A stretch of 64,000 nt of DNA from Comamonadaceae bacterium (GTDB lineage Bacteria > Pseudomonadota > Gammaproteobacteria > Burkholderiales > Burkholderiaceae_C), in the NCBI GenBank assembly GCA_027488255.1, contig JAIYBZ010000019.1:1-64000 (forward strand), given 5' to 3'. Positions 9,075 to 17,852 of this stretch are shown here, piece after piece. The translations under genes were made by a program, and so were the position numbers. How positions within the stretch are numbered: position 1 is the stretch's first letter; every line of letters starts with the position of its first letter. The notes beneath the pieces are model-generated. The model had not been told where the DNA came from. It saw only the letters and a list, made by a program, of their open reading frames with translations, and ran no database searches.

Positions 9075-10037
9075 ATGGCGGTATTCACCGAAGTCTCCGA
9101 ATCGCAGGCCAACGACCTGATGCAATCCCTGAACTTGGGGACGCTCACCGCATTGCGCGGCATCGAAGGGGGCATCGAAAACACCAACTATTTCGCCACC
9201 ACAGACCAAGGTGAGTACGTGCTCACCTTGTTTGAGCGGCTCACCCACGAACAACTGCCCTTCTACCTGTTCTTGATGAAGCACTTGGCGAGTCGGGGTA
9301 TCCCGGTGCCTGATCCCGCCGCCAACCGCGACGGGGACGTGCTGCACACCGTGGCGGGCAAACCCGCGGCGGTGGTGAACAAATTGTTGGGCAAAAGCCA
9401 ATTGCAACCCCAAGCCGTGCACGCCGCAGCCGTGGGCGCGATGCTGGCTCGCATGCATTTGGCCGGCGCCGACTACCACCGCAGCCAGCCCAATTTGCGC
9501 AGCCTGCCTTGGTGGAACGAAACGGTTCCCGTCGTGCTGCCCTACCTTGAAGACGCACAAGCCCGACTGCTGCGCAGCGAGTTGGCGTTTCAAAACCACA
9601 TGGCCGAAAGCGCGGCCTATGCCGCCCTGCCCCGTGGCCCGGTGCATGCCGATTTGTTTCGCGACAACGTCATGTTTGACGGCGAGACATTGACAGGGTT
9701 TTTCGACTTTTATTTCGCCGGTGTGGACACGTGGTTGTTCGATTTGGCCGTCTGCCTGAACGACTGGTGCATTGACTTGCCCACCGGCGCCCACGATGGG
9801 GCTCGCGCCCAAGCCATGGTGCAGGCCTACAACGCGGTGCGTCCCTTGACTGCGGCTGAGCGTGAACTGTTGCCTGCCCTTTTGCGCGCAGGGGCTTTGC
9901 GTTTTTGGATTTCCAGGCTCTGGGACTACCATCTGCCCCGAGAAGCGTCCATGCTCAAACCCCACGACCCCACCCACTTTGAGCGGGTGTTGCAGAGTCG
10001 GGTGGCACACCCTGTTTTGTCCTCAGCCCTGTTGTAA
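9075..10037 (+). CDS. thrB: Homoserine kinase (APH-fold, ThrB type)
   Basis: 320 aa. This is the aminoglycoside-phosphotransferase-like homoserine kinase of proteobacteria, not the GHMP kinase type. The N-terminus has the conserved [12 protein letters not shown] nucleotide-binding segment. The catalytic and metal-binding motifs are VHADLFRDN and the following DFYFAG (DFG-like). It phosphorylates L-homoserine to O-phosphohomoserine in threonine synthesis. The membrane protein gene starts 4 bp downstream and is likely co-transcribed. Confidence 0.95.
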   Translation: MAVFTEVSESQANDLMQSLNLGTLTALRGIEGGIENTNYFATTDQGEYVLTLFERLTHEQLPFYLFLMKHLASRGIPVPDPAANRDGDVLHTVAGKPAAVVNKLLGKSQLQPQAVHAAAVGAMLARMHLAGADYHRSQPNLRSLPWWNETVPVVLPYLEDAQARLLRSELAFQNHMAESAAYAALPRGPVHADLFRDNVMFDGETLTGFFDFYFAGVDTWLFDLAVCLNDWCIDLPTGAHDGARAQAMVQAYNAVRPLTAAERELLPALLRAGALRFWISRLWDYHLPREASMLKPHDPTHFERVLQSRVAHPVLSSALL

Positions 10038-10041
10038 CCCC

Positions 10042-10878
10042 ATGAACCTGAACATCGTTCCCGCCCGCACTGGACTTCAATGGGCCTTGCAAGGGGTGCG
10101 CACTTTTTGGCGCCAGCCTTTGGCCATGACCGGGTTGTTCTTTTTGTTCATGGCCACGGTTTCCGCCGTCTCCATCGTGCCCTTGGTGGGCAGCGCCTTG
10201 GCCTTGATGGTGTTGCCGGCGCTTTCATTGGGCATGATGGCCGCCACACAAACCGCAGCGCAGGGAAAATTTCCGATGCCCACTGTGCTGTTCTTGGCAT
10301 TCAAATCGGGCCCCGCCCGCAAAACCATGATTCACCTCGGCGGCTGGTACGCCGTGTTGTTCTTGGGGGTGATGGCGGTGTCGATGCTGGCGGATGGCGG
10401 TCAATTTGCCAAGGTGTACTTCGGTGGCAGTCCAATCACGCCCGAAGTGGTCAACGCCGCTTCATTTCAGCTGGCCTTGTGGGTTTCGATGGTGTTGTAC
10501 CTGCCGGTCTCGATGATGTTTTGGCATGCGCCGGCCTTGGTGTACTGGCACGGGCTGCCTGCCGGCAAAAGCCTGTTTTTCAGCATGGTGGCCTGCTGGC
10601 GCAACCTGAAGGCCTTTGCGGTGTATGTGCTGGTGTGGATTGGCATCTTCACCGGCGCCGGCGTGGTGTCCATGGTGATCGCCAGTTTGCTCGGAGACCC
10701 GCAATGGGTGATGGCCATCCTGATGCCCATGGCCTTGATGATGGCGGCGATGTTTTTCACCTCGATGCTGTTCACCGTGCAAGACTGCTTCACCACAGGC
10801 AGCGGCAGCGGCACCGACACCGGAACAGGCCCTCAGTCCGGCGAAGCCCCAGCGGGGCGAGACTCTCCAGCCCCCTGA
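10042..10878 (+). CDS. BPSS1780-family integral membrane protein
   Basis: 278 aa from the ATG at 10042, 4 bp after thrB. It has about six hydrophobic segments and the N-terminal RTGLQWALQGVRTFWRQP characteristic of the BPSS1780 family common in beta-proteobacteria. The C-terminal tail is low-complexity (Gly, Ser, Thr, Ala and Pro). The function is unknown. Adjacency to thrB seems to be organisational rather than mechanistic. It converges on slyD. Confidence 0.85.
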   Translation: MNLNIVPARTGLQWALQGVRTFWRQPLAMTGLFFLFMATVSAVSIVPLVGSALALMVLPALSLGMMAATQTAAQGKFPMPTVLFLAFKSGPARKTMIHLGGWYAVLFLGVMAVSMLADGGQFAKVYFGGSPITPEVVNAASFQLALWVSMVLYLPVSMMFWHAPALVYWHGLPAGKSLFFSMVACWRNLKAFAVYVLVWIGIFTGAGVVSMVIASLLGDPQWVMAILMPMALMMAAMFFTSMLFTVQDCFTTGSGSGTDTGTGPQSGEAPAGRDSPAP

Positions 10879-10896
10879 ACGCCGCCGAGCGTTGGC

Positions 10897-11373
10897 TCAG
10901 TGGTGGTGGCCGTGCGCGCCGTGCGCGTGGCGGTGGGTGACTTCTTCTTCGGTGGCCGCGCGAACATCGGTCACCTTCAAACTCAGCGTCAAGGCTTGCC
11001 CTGCCCACGGGTGGTTGCCGTCCAAGATGACTTTGTCACCCTTGATTTTGACGACATTAAAAACTTGATCACGCCCATCGGGGGTGCGACCGCGCAGTTG
11101 CCCACCGACTTTCACGCCGGGTGGAAATTCGCTTTTAGGAATGGTTTGCACCAAGCTCTCATCGCGCTCGCCAAACGCGTCTGCAGGCGCCAATTTCAGC
11201 GTCGTGGCAAAGCCCACTTCTTGGCCTTCCAGAGCAGCTTCAATCTTGGGAAACGTGTTGTCGTAGCCCCCGTGCAAATACGAGGTGGGTTGCTGCGCTT
11301 TGTCGAGCAATTGGCCTTGCGCGTTGGTCACTTTGTACTGCATGGTGACCACGGTGTTGGAGGAGATTTTCAT
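10897..11373 (-). CDS. slyD: FKBP-type peptidyl-prolyl isomerase, SlyD-like
   Basis: 158 aa. An FKBP domain is interrupted by the insert-in-flap domain typical of SlyD (YLHGGYDNTFPKIEAALEGQEVG at the start; PWAGQALTLSLKVTDVR at the end), and the tail is His-rich (HRHAHGAHGHHH). SlyD is a cytoplasmic chaperone and prolyl isomerase that also binds Ni2+ or Zn2+ through its tail. The tail here is short compared with the E. coli protein, so metal storage may be modest. Confidence 0.93.
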   Translation of the reverse strand: MKISSNTVVTMQYKVTNAQGQLLDKAQQPTSYLHGGYDNTFPKIEAALEGQEVGFATTLKLAPADAFGERDESLVQTIPKSEFPPGVKVGGQLRGRTPDGRDQVFNVVKIKGDKVILDGNHPWAGQALTLSLKVTDVRAATEEEVTHRHAHGAHGHHH

Positions 11374-11477
11374 GGGATGGGGTTCGTTTTTTCAAAAAAA
11401 GAATTGTCGCTGAAGCGCGCGCTGGTTTGTCGCCTCTGAGGGGTGGAGTCTGAGGTCTGTGGTGGGGGCTCAGTGCA

Positions 11478-13934
11478 TCAAACGAGCGTCAGTTTAGCCA
11501 CACTGAGGGCCAGCCATTTCACGCCATGGCGAGGAAAATTCACTTGCGCCCGCGCATCGGCCCCAAGGCCTTCCACGGCCAACACTTTGCCCTCGCCAAA
11601 CTTGGTGTGAAACACCTGTCGGCCGGCCGTGATGCCGTGCTCAGGGGGCGCTTTCTGCACCGGCACAGGCGGGCTTTTGTAGGTCTCGGTGCTCAAGCTG
11701 CTTTGGCCCCAAGCGGGTCTGGCGTGACGGCTTTGTGCCGGTGTCTGGCCCCAAGGGCTGCCCCCACCCGCAGACGACGCGCCTGCGAATTGGCCCGCGC
11801 CTCCAGTAGCGCCCAAATTGGAAAAACCGGTTTGCTTGGGGGTGATCCATTTCAAACAGTTTTCGGGCAACTCGTCCAAAAATCGGCTGCGCAAGTTGTA
11901 GCGGGTCTGGCCATGCAGCATGCGGGTTTGCGAATGACTGAGGTACAGCCGTTTGCGGGCCCGCGTGATGGCCACGTACATCAGACGGCGCTCTTCTTCA
12001 AGGCCATCAAAATCGTTCATGGCGTTTTCATGCGGAAACAGGCTTTCTTCCAGCCCGGTGATGAACACCGCATCAAACTCCAAGCCTTTGCTGGCGTGCA
12101 CCGTCATGAGTTGCACCGCGTCTTCGCCAGCTTGCGCTTGGTTGTCGCCCGCCTCCAAAGAAGCGTGGGTCAAAAAGGCCGCGAGCGGGCTCATGATCAC
12201 GCCGTCTTCTGAAAATTCATCGGCTGCCGCACCCTGAGCTGCTGCGGTCGACGCCTCTTCCGAAGGGGCAAGGCCTTGGCTGGCGGGGCTTTGTGTCAAG
12301 CCGCTGGGCAAAGCCACGGCGCTGCGGCCGAAGCCTTCTTGGGTGACAAAGCTTTCGGCCGCGTTGACCAATTCCTCCAAGTTTTCAACCCGGTCGGCGC
12401 CTTCTTTTTCAGCGCGGTAGTGTTGAATCAAGCCGGTTTTGTCCAGCACCAAATCAATGATCTCGCGCAACGTCAAACCCTCTGACTGTTCGCGCAGCAC
12501 ATCGACCATGGCCACAAAGGCGGCCAAATTGGCGCCGGCTTTGCCGGTGGTGGCACTGACTGCGTCGTGCAATGAACAACCGGCCGCACGGGCGGCATCT
12601 TGCAATTGCTCGATGCTGCGGGCCCCAATGCCGCGCGGGGGAAAGTTGACCACCCGCAAAAAACTGGTGTCGTCGTTGGGGTTCTCCATCAGGCGCAAAT
12701 AAGCCAAGGCGTGTTTGATTTCAGCCCGCTCAAAAAAGCGCAAACCGCCATACACCCGGTAAGGAAATCCGGCATTGAACAAAGCCGTCTCCAGCACCCG
12801 GCTTTGGGCGTTGCTGCGGTACAGCAAGGCAATTTCTTTGCGCTCAAAGTCGTCTTGCTTGACCAATTGGCGCAACTCTTCCACCAGCCATTGGGCCTCG
12901 GCAAAATCGGAGGGCGACTCCACCACCCGCACCGGCTCGCCGGCGCCCTGATCGGTGCGCAGCGTTTTGCCCAAGCGGGTTTTGTTGTGGCTGATCAGGT
13001 GGTTGGCCGAATCAAGAATGTTGCTGAAGCTGCGGTAGTTTTGCTCGAGTTTGATTTGGTGTTGCACCTGAAACTCGCGCACAAAGTCGGCCATATTGCC
13101 CACGCGTGCACCACGAAAGGCGTAAATGCTTTGGTCGTCGTCGCCCACGGCCAAGATGGCACAGTCACTGCCCTCCCCCGGCAGCCCAGCGAGTTGCTTG
13201 AGCCACGCGTATTGGAGTTTGTTGGTGTCTTGAAACTCGTCCACCAAGATGTGCCGAAAACGGCGGCGGTAATGCTCACGCACATGCGCGTTGTCGCGCA
13301 GCAACTCAAACGAGCGCAGCATCAACTCACCAAAGTCCACCACACCTTCGCGTTGACATTGCTCTTCGTACAGCTGATACAGCTCGACCTTGCGGCGGGT
13401 TTCGTCGTCACGCACCGGCACCGCGCCCGGGCGTTGGCCGTCTTCTTTGCAACCCGCGATGAAATACTGCAATTGCTTGGGTGGAAAGCGGTCTTCATCG
13501 ACATTGAATTGCTTGCACAAGCGTTTGATGGCCGACAACTGGTCTTGGGTGTCCAAAATCTGGAAGGTCTGTGGCAAACCGGCCAGCTGGTAATGCGCGC
13601 GCAGAAAACGGTTGCACAAGCCATGAAATGTGCCAATCCACATGGCGTTCACATTCACCGGCAACATCGACTGCAAACGCAGTTTCATTTCTTTGGCGGC
13701 CTTGTTGGTGAACGTCACCGCCAAGATGCCGCCCGGCGAGACCTGCGAGGTTTGCAGCAGCCAAGCGATGCGGGTGGTCAGCACCCGCGTTTTGCCCGAC
13801 CCTGCGCCCGCCAAAATCAAAGCATGCTCGGGCGGCAAGGCCACAGCCCGGTGCTGCGCCTCGTTCAGTTGTGCCAGCAGCGGGCTGACAGGCGCAAAGG
13901 GGTAATTAGGGGACGGTGATGGTTCGGAAGGCAT
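11478..13934 (-). CDS. uvrD: UvrD/PcrA-type ATP-dependent DNA helicase
   Basis: 818 aa superfamily 1A helicase. Walker A is AGAGSGKT (residues 42-49). Walker B is DEFQDTN, motif III is GDDDQSIYAFRGA and motif VI is YVAITRARKRL. The C-terminus carries the UvrD/PcrA domain (GRQVFHTKFGEGKVL). It unwinds DNA 3'-5' in mismatch and nucleotide-excision repair. A Ser/Gly/Gln-rich linker precedes the C-terminal domain. Rep is a less likely alternative because of that C-terminal domain. Confidence 0.93.
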   Translation of the reverse strand: MPSEPSPSPNYPFAPVSPLLAQLNEAQHRAVALPPEHALILAGAGSGKTRVLTTRIAWLLQTSQVSPGGILAVTFTNKAAKEMKLRLQSMLPVNVNAMWIGTFHGLCNRFLRAHYQLAGLPQTFQILDTQDQLSAIKRLCKQFNVDEDRFPPKQLQYFIAGCKEDGQRPGAVPVRDDETRRKVELYQLYEEQCQREGVVDFGELMLRSFELLRDNAHVREHYRRRFRHILVDEFQDTNKLQYAWLKQLAGLPGEGSDCAILAVGDDDQSIYAFRGARVGNMADFVREFQVQHQIKLEQNYRSFSNILDSANHLISHNKTRLGKTLRTDQGAGEPVRVVESPSDFAEAQWLVEELRQLVKQDDFERKEIALLYRSNAQSRVLETALFNAGFPYRVYGGLRFFERAEIKHALAYLRLMENPNDDTSFLRVVNFPPRGIGARSIEQLQDAARAAGCSLHDAVSATTGKAGANLAAFVAMVDVLREQSEGLTLREIIDLVLDKTGLIQHYRAEKEGADRVENLEELVNAAESFVTQEGFGRSAVALPSGLTQSPASQGLAPSEEASTAAAQGAAADEFSEDGVIMSPLAAFLTHASLEAGDNQAQAGEDAVQLMTVHASKGLEFDAVFITGLEESLFPHENAMNDFDGLEEERRLMYVAITRARKRLYLSHSQTRMLHGQTRYNLRSRFLDELPENCLKWITPKQTGFSNLGATGGAGQFAGASSAGGGSPWGQTPAQSRHARPAWGQSSLSTETYKSPPVPVQKAPPEHGITAGRQVFHTKFGEGKVLAVEGLGADARAQVNFPRHGVKWLALSVAKLTLV

Positions 13935-14297
13935 GGGGAGATTGTAGGAAGAACCAGCCTGCGCATAGAGCGATACCTGGCGCGGAAATTTTTCGCTACT
14001 TCAATTAAATTTTGGTCGAATAGGGGGTGGTGACGCTCGAGCTAAGCGGGCGACGACGGCAGGCCACCAGACTCGGGCGACACATTCGGCCTCATTTACC
14101 TTAAAAAGAATGTTGGCGCCGCAGACCTTTATGGATGCGTCAAGCAGGCGTGCGAACGTCACCCCAGAACAGTTTATTCCTCCACCAGCGCGACATATCC
14201 CCCTCTCCTGTCGTCGCCGATGTGCACATCGAAAATGCGCCTGCGCGACTAATGCCTTCGCCAAGCGATGCAAACCTGCACCTGTGCTACCAGTAGC
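13935..14297. other. Gene-poor, degraded stretch downstream in the low-GC region
   Basis: About 360 bp between the helicase gene and the fragment at 14298. GC and codon pattern differ from the flanks. On the minus strand a short open run at 14174-14248 reads as a plausible protein C-terminus (GDDRRGGYVALVEE) but has no start codon with a binding site, suggesting a decayed gene. Other open frames of 70-90 codons here have unnatural composition. No tRNA or repeat was recognised. Confidence 0.4.
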
Positions 14298-14534
14298 TCA
14301 ACTGACAAATTCACCGAGACCATAGCGTTGGACCGCCTTCTCCAGATCCTCCATAGGGCCATTAAGGTGTAGCTGGCAATCTGGCAGTACGTAATTCTTT
14401 GATCTACTGGCCCCGCCACTGACGGCGTCAATGTGGAGACCAGAAGGAAAATCAGGAAGATCAAACGTAGTGAGGGCCTCGTGGTTTGTGCAGGCTACCG
14501 TTTGGCATAAGGGGTGACCTACCGGCGCAACAGA
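14298..14534 (-). pseudogene. Startless gene fragment (hypothetical protein remnant)
   Basis: An open frame of 78 codons on the minus strand reads as natural protein (for example ALTTFDLPDFPSGLHIDA, and at the end MEDLEKAVQRYGLGEFVS). It is closed upstream by TAA and has no ATG, GTG or TTG until near its end. It therefore looks like the 3' part of a gene whose beginning was lost or frame-shifted. Its family is not recognised. It lies downstream of the lipoprotein gene on the same strand. A different frame over the same DNA begins with a signal-like hydrophobic stretch, so the choice of frame is not certain. Confidence 0.35.
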
Positions 14535-14617
14535 TTAGATATCCCCTCGATGAAATGGTATGGCGGCTGACGTGTGCCGTGCACGCTCTCATTTTGATAG
14601 GTGGCCGGCGTCCTATG

Positions 14618-14989
14618 CTACCGCTCTGTCCGGCACCTAACATTCCCGAATCCATCGTTCGTGCAGAGGGTTTCAGTGGCCCTCTTTTGTTCGCAGATGT
14701 TGGTCACGCCGAGATAGCAACGCTCCCGATATTCGCGCTCCATTTGAGCTTGCTTAGCCCGTTTCAACCAATCGTTGGACGCGCGCTCCACGCACTCGGC
14801 AAATTTGTCTGTTCCCTCTTGATAGCCATAATTTCGACATTGCATGCGCAAATTAATCATGACGGCAGCGAACTGCGCTTGACGCTGGGCTTGTTCCTGG
14901 CGCTTCCCATGCGCGATCTGTTCAGGCGTAGCGCAACCACACAAAGATAGGGCGAGCACGACGCAAAGGTTGATTGAAGACAATCTCAC
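14618..14989 (-). CDS. Small predicted lipoprotein
   Basis: 123 aa. The lipoprotein signal is clear: a hydrophobic N-terminus ends in LSLCGC, so Cys19 is probably lipidated. The mature part is charged and helical and has four further Cys residues after the lipidation site. It includes CRNYGYQEGTDKFAECV, a C-x-x-YG-(F/Y)-x-x-GTD-x-FA-x-C pattern found in many small uncharacterised proteobacterial lipoproteins. The start overlaps the stop of the upstream small gene by 4 bp (ATGA), so the pair is translationally coupled. The role is unknown. Confidence 0.7.
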   Translation of the reverse strand: MRLSSINLCVVLALSLCGCATPEQIAHGKRQEQAQRQAQFAAVMINLRMQCRNYGYQEGTDKFAECVERASNDWLKRAKQAQMEREYRERCYLGVTNICEQKRATETLCTNDGFGNVRCRTER

Positions 14990-15285
14990 GACTGACCCCG
15001 AAAATTTTTTCGAATGAAATGAAGAGCCTCGTCTTCGGTCACGACTCTGAAGTCGGCTCGTGGATTGCAGTATAAGAACGGGCTTTCCATGTCGCCGCCG
15101 GCTGGTCTACCTAGAAGAACTAACTTTGTTCCTGGCGGATAGGCCTTCCGCATAGACGTGGAGCACTCAACACGCCAGCTCGTTGGTACTCCTTGACCCG
15201 ACATCGGCCTCGCTCGAATCTTGTTCGAGGATGCTTCTCCGTCGCTGCTGAAGGTCTCGATGACATATTCTCGGTATGCCGACAT
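14986..15285 (-). CDS. Hypothetical protein coupled to a lipoprotein gene
   Basis: 99 aa, no family recognised, no signal peptide or membrane segment. The sequence looks like a small soluble domain (KLVLLGRPAGGD; DEALHFIRKNF). It overlaps the lipoprotein gene by 4 bp. Its start lies only 7 bp downstream (minus strand) of a GTTAGGC sequence preceded by a hairpin, the arrangement of the first gene after an integron-type recombination site. Lower GC than the neighbours supports foreign origin. Confidence 0.6.
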   Translation of the reverse strand: MSAYREYVIETFSSDGEASSNKIRARPMSGQGVPTSWRVECSTSMRKAYPPGTKLVLLGRPAGGDMESPFLYCNPRADFRVVTEDEALHFIRKNFRGQS

Positions 15286-15291
15286 TCAGAC

Positions 15292-15328
15292 GCCTAACAA
15301 AATTTATCCCGCAGACCCTGCGGGATAA
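15292..15328 (-). repeat. Hairpin plus GTTAGGC, integron attC/attI-like end
   Basis: On the minus strand a perfect 11-bp inverted repeat (TTATCCCGCAG / CTGCGGGATAA, 3-nt loop, 15304-15328) is followed by ATTTT and GTTAGGC (15292-15298). The last element matches the integron core GTTRRRY. The left partner box (RYYYAAC) that a full attC would need is absent, and no integrase gene is present, so this is at most a partial or attI-like site. It could equally be a terminator-type hairpin by chance. Confidence 0.3.
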
Positions 15329-15453
15329 GCTGGACGATTCGGGATGTTCTGTACACGTTTTCCTCCTGAAACTGGCTCTTTGCGTGGCATTTAGGTGCAG
15401 TGCTGTTCAAACACTCATGAGAACCCCACAACCACCAATATGAAAACTATAGA

Positions 15454-15600
15454 TTACAAATCAGCCAAATCACTGGCTTGCCCATCCAAAACTTGCCTGC
15501 AGGTCTTCTGCTCAGCAGACCACTCAAACAGGCACTCCCAACGGTCTTTGGCACTAAGTTGGGCCAGCACCCCGTCGCTGACGATGGCCAGCAGGTGCAT
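15454..15600 (-). CDS. Possible small ORF of unknown function
   Basis: 48 codons from ATG (or 56 from a TTG at 15624), with natural-looking composition: [18 protein letters not shown], then a charged helix. No ribosome binding site is evident and no family is recognised. It sits in the otherwise empty 510 bp between the small coupled genes and guaC. It may be a remnant. Confidence 0.25.
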   Translation of the reverse strand: MHLLAIVSDGVLAQLSAKDRWECLFEWSAEQKTCRQVLDGQASDLADL

Positions 15601-15658
15601 ACGCAACAATGGATCAGAACCCAAGAATTACCGTCAGGCAATCCGGGTAGAATCAGCC

Positions 15659-15692
15659 ACCGGGCCCAAGATTCTTGCGCCCGGTTTTTTTT
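15659..15692 (+). terminator. Strong hairpin-U terminator in the guaC leader
   Basis: ACCGGGC/GCCCGGT outer stem with an inner CAAG/CTTG stem, followed by eight T residues on the plus strand. It lies 104 bp before the guaC start. The nearest rightward gene upstream ends at 10878, so it has no obvious gene to terminate. It may be an attenuator of guaC or the end of an unannotated small RNA. Confidence 0.6.
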
Positions 15693-15795
15693 CGCCCAAG
15701 GTCTGCAACGGACCTGTCCTCAGGCAAATGAAACCGGCCAAGCCAAGCGCTCATTCGTTCCTTTTAACGATTCCTTTTTGGAGCTTGGTTTTCTC

Positions 15796-16773
15796 ATGGA
15801 AATTTTTGATTACGACAACATCCTGTTGCTGCCACGCAAATGCCGCGTGGAGAGCCGTTCTGAATGCGACGCTGGCGTCGAATTGGGGGGCCGCAAGTTC
15901 CGCTTGCCAGTCGTTCCCGCCAACATGAAAACGGTGGTGGACGAGTCCATTTGCCTGTGGATGGCCAAAAACAACTACTTTTACGTCATGCACCGTTTCG
16001 ATTTGGACAACGTCCAATTCGTCCGTGACATGCACGCCAAGGGCGTTTATGCCTCGATCTCGCTGGGCGTGAAAGCGCCCGACCGCGCCACGGTGGACCA
16101 ATTGGCCGCCGAAAACTTGGTGCCCGAGTTCATCACCATCGACATCGCCCACGGCCATGCCGACAGCGTGCGCGACATGATTGGCTACATCAAGGGCAAA
16201 CTGCCCAAGAGCTTCATCATCGCCGGCAACGTGGCCACACCAGAAGCGGTGATTGACCTTGAAAACTGGGGCGCCGACGCCACCAAAGTGGGCGTGGGCC
16301 CCGGCAAGGTCTGCATCACCAAGCTCAAAACAGGTTTTGGCACGGGCGGCTGGCAGTTGTCTGCGCTCAAGTGGTGCGCCCGTGTGGCGACCAAGCCGAT
16401 CATTGCCGATGGCGGCATCCGCAGCCACGGCGACATTGCCAAGAGCATTCGCTTTGGGGCCAGCATGGTCATGATTGGCTCGCTGTTTGCCGGCCATGAA
16501 GAGTCGCCCGGCAAGACCGTGGAGGTCGACGGCGAGATGTTCAAAGAGTACTACGGCTCGGCGTCTGACTTCAACAAAGGCGAGTACAAGCACGTGGAAG
16601 GCAAGCGCATTCTGGAGCCGATCAAGGGCAAGCTGGCGAACACCCTGATCGAAATGGAGCAGGATGTGCAAAGCTCGATCAGCTACGCCGGTGGCACCAA
16701 GCTGATGGACATTCGCAAGGTCAACTACGTGACTTTGGGCGGCGACAACGCCGGTGAACATTTGCTCATGTGA
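15796..16773 (+). CDS. guaC: GMP reductase
   Basis: 325 aa from the ATG at 15796. An IMPDH/GMPR TIM barrel without CBS domains. The catalytic loop GPGKVCITK places the reactive Cys at about residue 173, and the nucleotide site is [14 protein letters not shown]. Length and loop match the GuaC2 type. It reduces GMP to IMP with NADPH, so it feeds guanine nucleotides back to the adenine branch. The open frame extends far upstream, but the ATG matches the family N-terminus ([13 protein letters not shown]). A terminator follows. Confidence 0.93.
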   Translation: MEIFDYDNILLLPRKCRVESRSECDAGVELGGRKFRLPVVPANMKTVVDESICLWMAKNNYFYVMHRFDLDNVQFVRDMHAKGVYASISLGVKAPDRATVDQLAAENLVPEFITIDIAHGHADSVRDMIGYIKGKLPKSFIIAGNVATPEAVIDLENWGADATKVGVGPGKVCITKLKTGFGTGGWQLSALKWCARVATKPIIADGGIRSHGDIAKSIRFGASMVMIGSLFAGHEESPGKTVEVDGEMFKEYYGSASDFNKGEYKHVEGKRILEPIKGKLANTLIEMEQDVQSSISYAGGTKLMDIRKVNYVTLGGDNAGEHLLM

Positions 16774-16803
16774 GGAAGTGAACCGCAGCAATGCGGCACA
16801 CCC

Positions 16804-16834
16804 AAAAAGGGAGCCCATGGGCTCCCTTTTTTTT
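16804..16834. terminator. Bidirectional terminator between guaC and a LysR gene
   Basis: A perfect palindrome, GGGAGCCCATGGGCTCCC, flanked by A5 on the left and T8 on the right, so it can terminate both converging genes. Confidence 0.8.
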
Positions 16835-17739
16835 CAATCGGTCAGCTTTGTCTGCACAAACTCGCGGAACACCGCCATCACTGGCAGCTCCGTGCGGCCG
16901 GCCAGCGTGATCAAGCCCAGCCGCGCGCCCCCTTTGAAGGGGGGGTCAAGGGGCAGCTCGACCAAGGTGCCATTGGCCAAGCCCTCGCGGGCGGCCCCGA
17001 CAATGCCCAAATAAATCGCATCGGTCTGCCGCACCACCTCGATCAAACTCGCGATGTCTTCGCATTGCAAGGTGGTCATTTGCGCCGGGTTGGCCTTGGG
17101 GCCGTAATGGTCCACCAGCATGCGCGCGACTTCTTGCGACAAAGGTGTGGAGCCGATGGGATAGTCCAACAGCGCTTCAAAAGCCACGCTTTTGCGCTTT
17201 TTGGTCAGCAAGGGGTGGCCTTTACGGCAGACAAAGCCGGCGCGCATTTCGGCGATGTGCTCAATTTGCAAATCAGGGGCGGTGTCCACCCGGCGCAAGT
17301 CCACCACCAAGGCATCAAATTGGCGCTCTCGCAACTGCATCAGTTGCAATTCAGTGGCGCCACGTGACACCGCCACATGCACCGTGGGGTGGTGCTCGGC
17401 CATGTAGCGCAACCATGGCGTCATGAGCATCACGCCCGGGCCAGAGCCCAGACCCACACGCAAACTGCCCAGCCCGCCTTGCTGCAACAACGCCGCGCCC
17501 TGTTGCAACTCTTTGGCCTCGTGGACAATGCGTTGAGCGCGTTTCAGGACCAATTGCCCCAACGGCGTTAACTCGTTTTTTTTCCCCACCCGGTCCACCA
17601 GCGGCCCGCCCAAGTCGTCCTCCAACACCTGGATGCTGCGGCTCAGGGCCGATTGGGTGATGTGCAGCTTTTCAGCGGCACGGCTGAACGAGCCGGTCTC
17701 TGCCAGCGCCAGCCAGTGGGCGAGGTGTTTGAGGTTCAT
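16834..17739 (-). CDS. LysR-family transcriptional regulator
   Basis: 301 aa. An N-terminal winged helix (LAETGSFSRAAEKLHITQSALSRSIQVLE) is followed by a LysR effector domain. It is divergent from the Bug-type binding protein and M20 hydrolase genes, so it probably controls them in response to their substrate. A short inverted repeat lies just upstream of its start. Confidence 0.9.
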   Translation of the reverse strand: MNLKHLAHWLALAETGSFSRAAEKLHITQSALSRSIQVLEDDLGGPLVDRVGKKNELTPLGQLVLKRAQRIVHEAKELQQGAALLQQGGLGSLRVGLGSGPGVMLMTPWLRYMAEHHPTVHVAVSRGATELQLMQLRERQFDALVVDLRRVDTAPDLQIEHIAEMRAGFVCRKGHPLLTKKRKSVAFEALLDYPIGSTPLSQEVARMLVDHYGPKANPAQMTTLQCEDIASLIEVVRQTDAIYLGIVGAAREGLANGTLVELPLDPPFKGGARLGLITLAGRTELPVMAVFREFVQTKLTD

Positions 17740-17742
17740 CTA

Positions 17743-17759
17743 TTCATTTTACGAATGAA
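17743..17759. promoter_or_regulatory. Candidate LysR operator (TTCATT-N5-AATGAA)
   Basis: A 17-bp dyad in the 113-bp divergent region, 4 bp from the LysR start, suits autoregulation and control of the divergent pair. Confidence 0.35.
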
Positions 17760-17852
17760 AATCAGAAAAATAAGTCATTGGACACATGAAATTCAAGTTC
17801 TTACGATGCCTTCGTGGTTTCAAACCATCCCCCAAAAATACAGGAGACATTC

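Noticed and set aside
14001..14273. A 90-codon minus-strand frame and a 71-codon plus-strand frame in the degraded region
   Set aside because: Arg/Ala/Cys-heavy composition, no binding sites, and they conflict with a more natural-looking short frame in the same DNA.
15286..15328. A complete integron attC site or integron
   Set aside because: Only the GTTAGGC end and a hairpin are present. The partner box and an integrase gene are missing, so it is kept only as a possible remnant.
15648..15653. TAGAAT as a -10 element for guaC
   Set aside because: Transcription from it would begin inside the terminator stem, and no matching -35 element is found at normal spacing.
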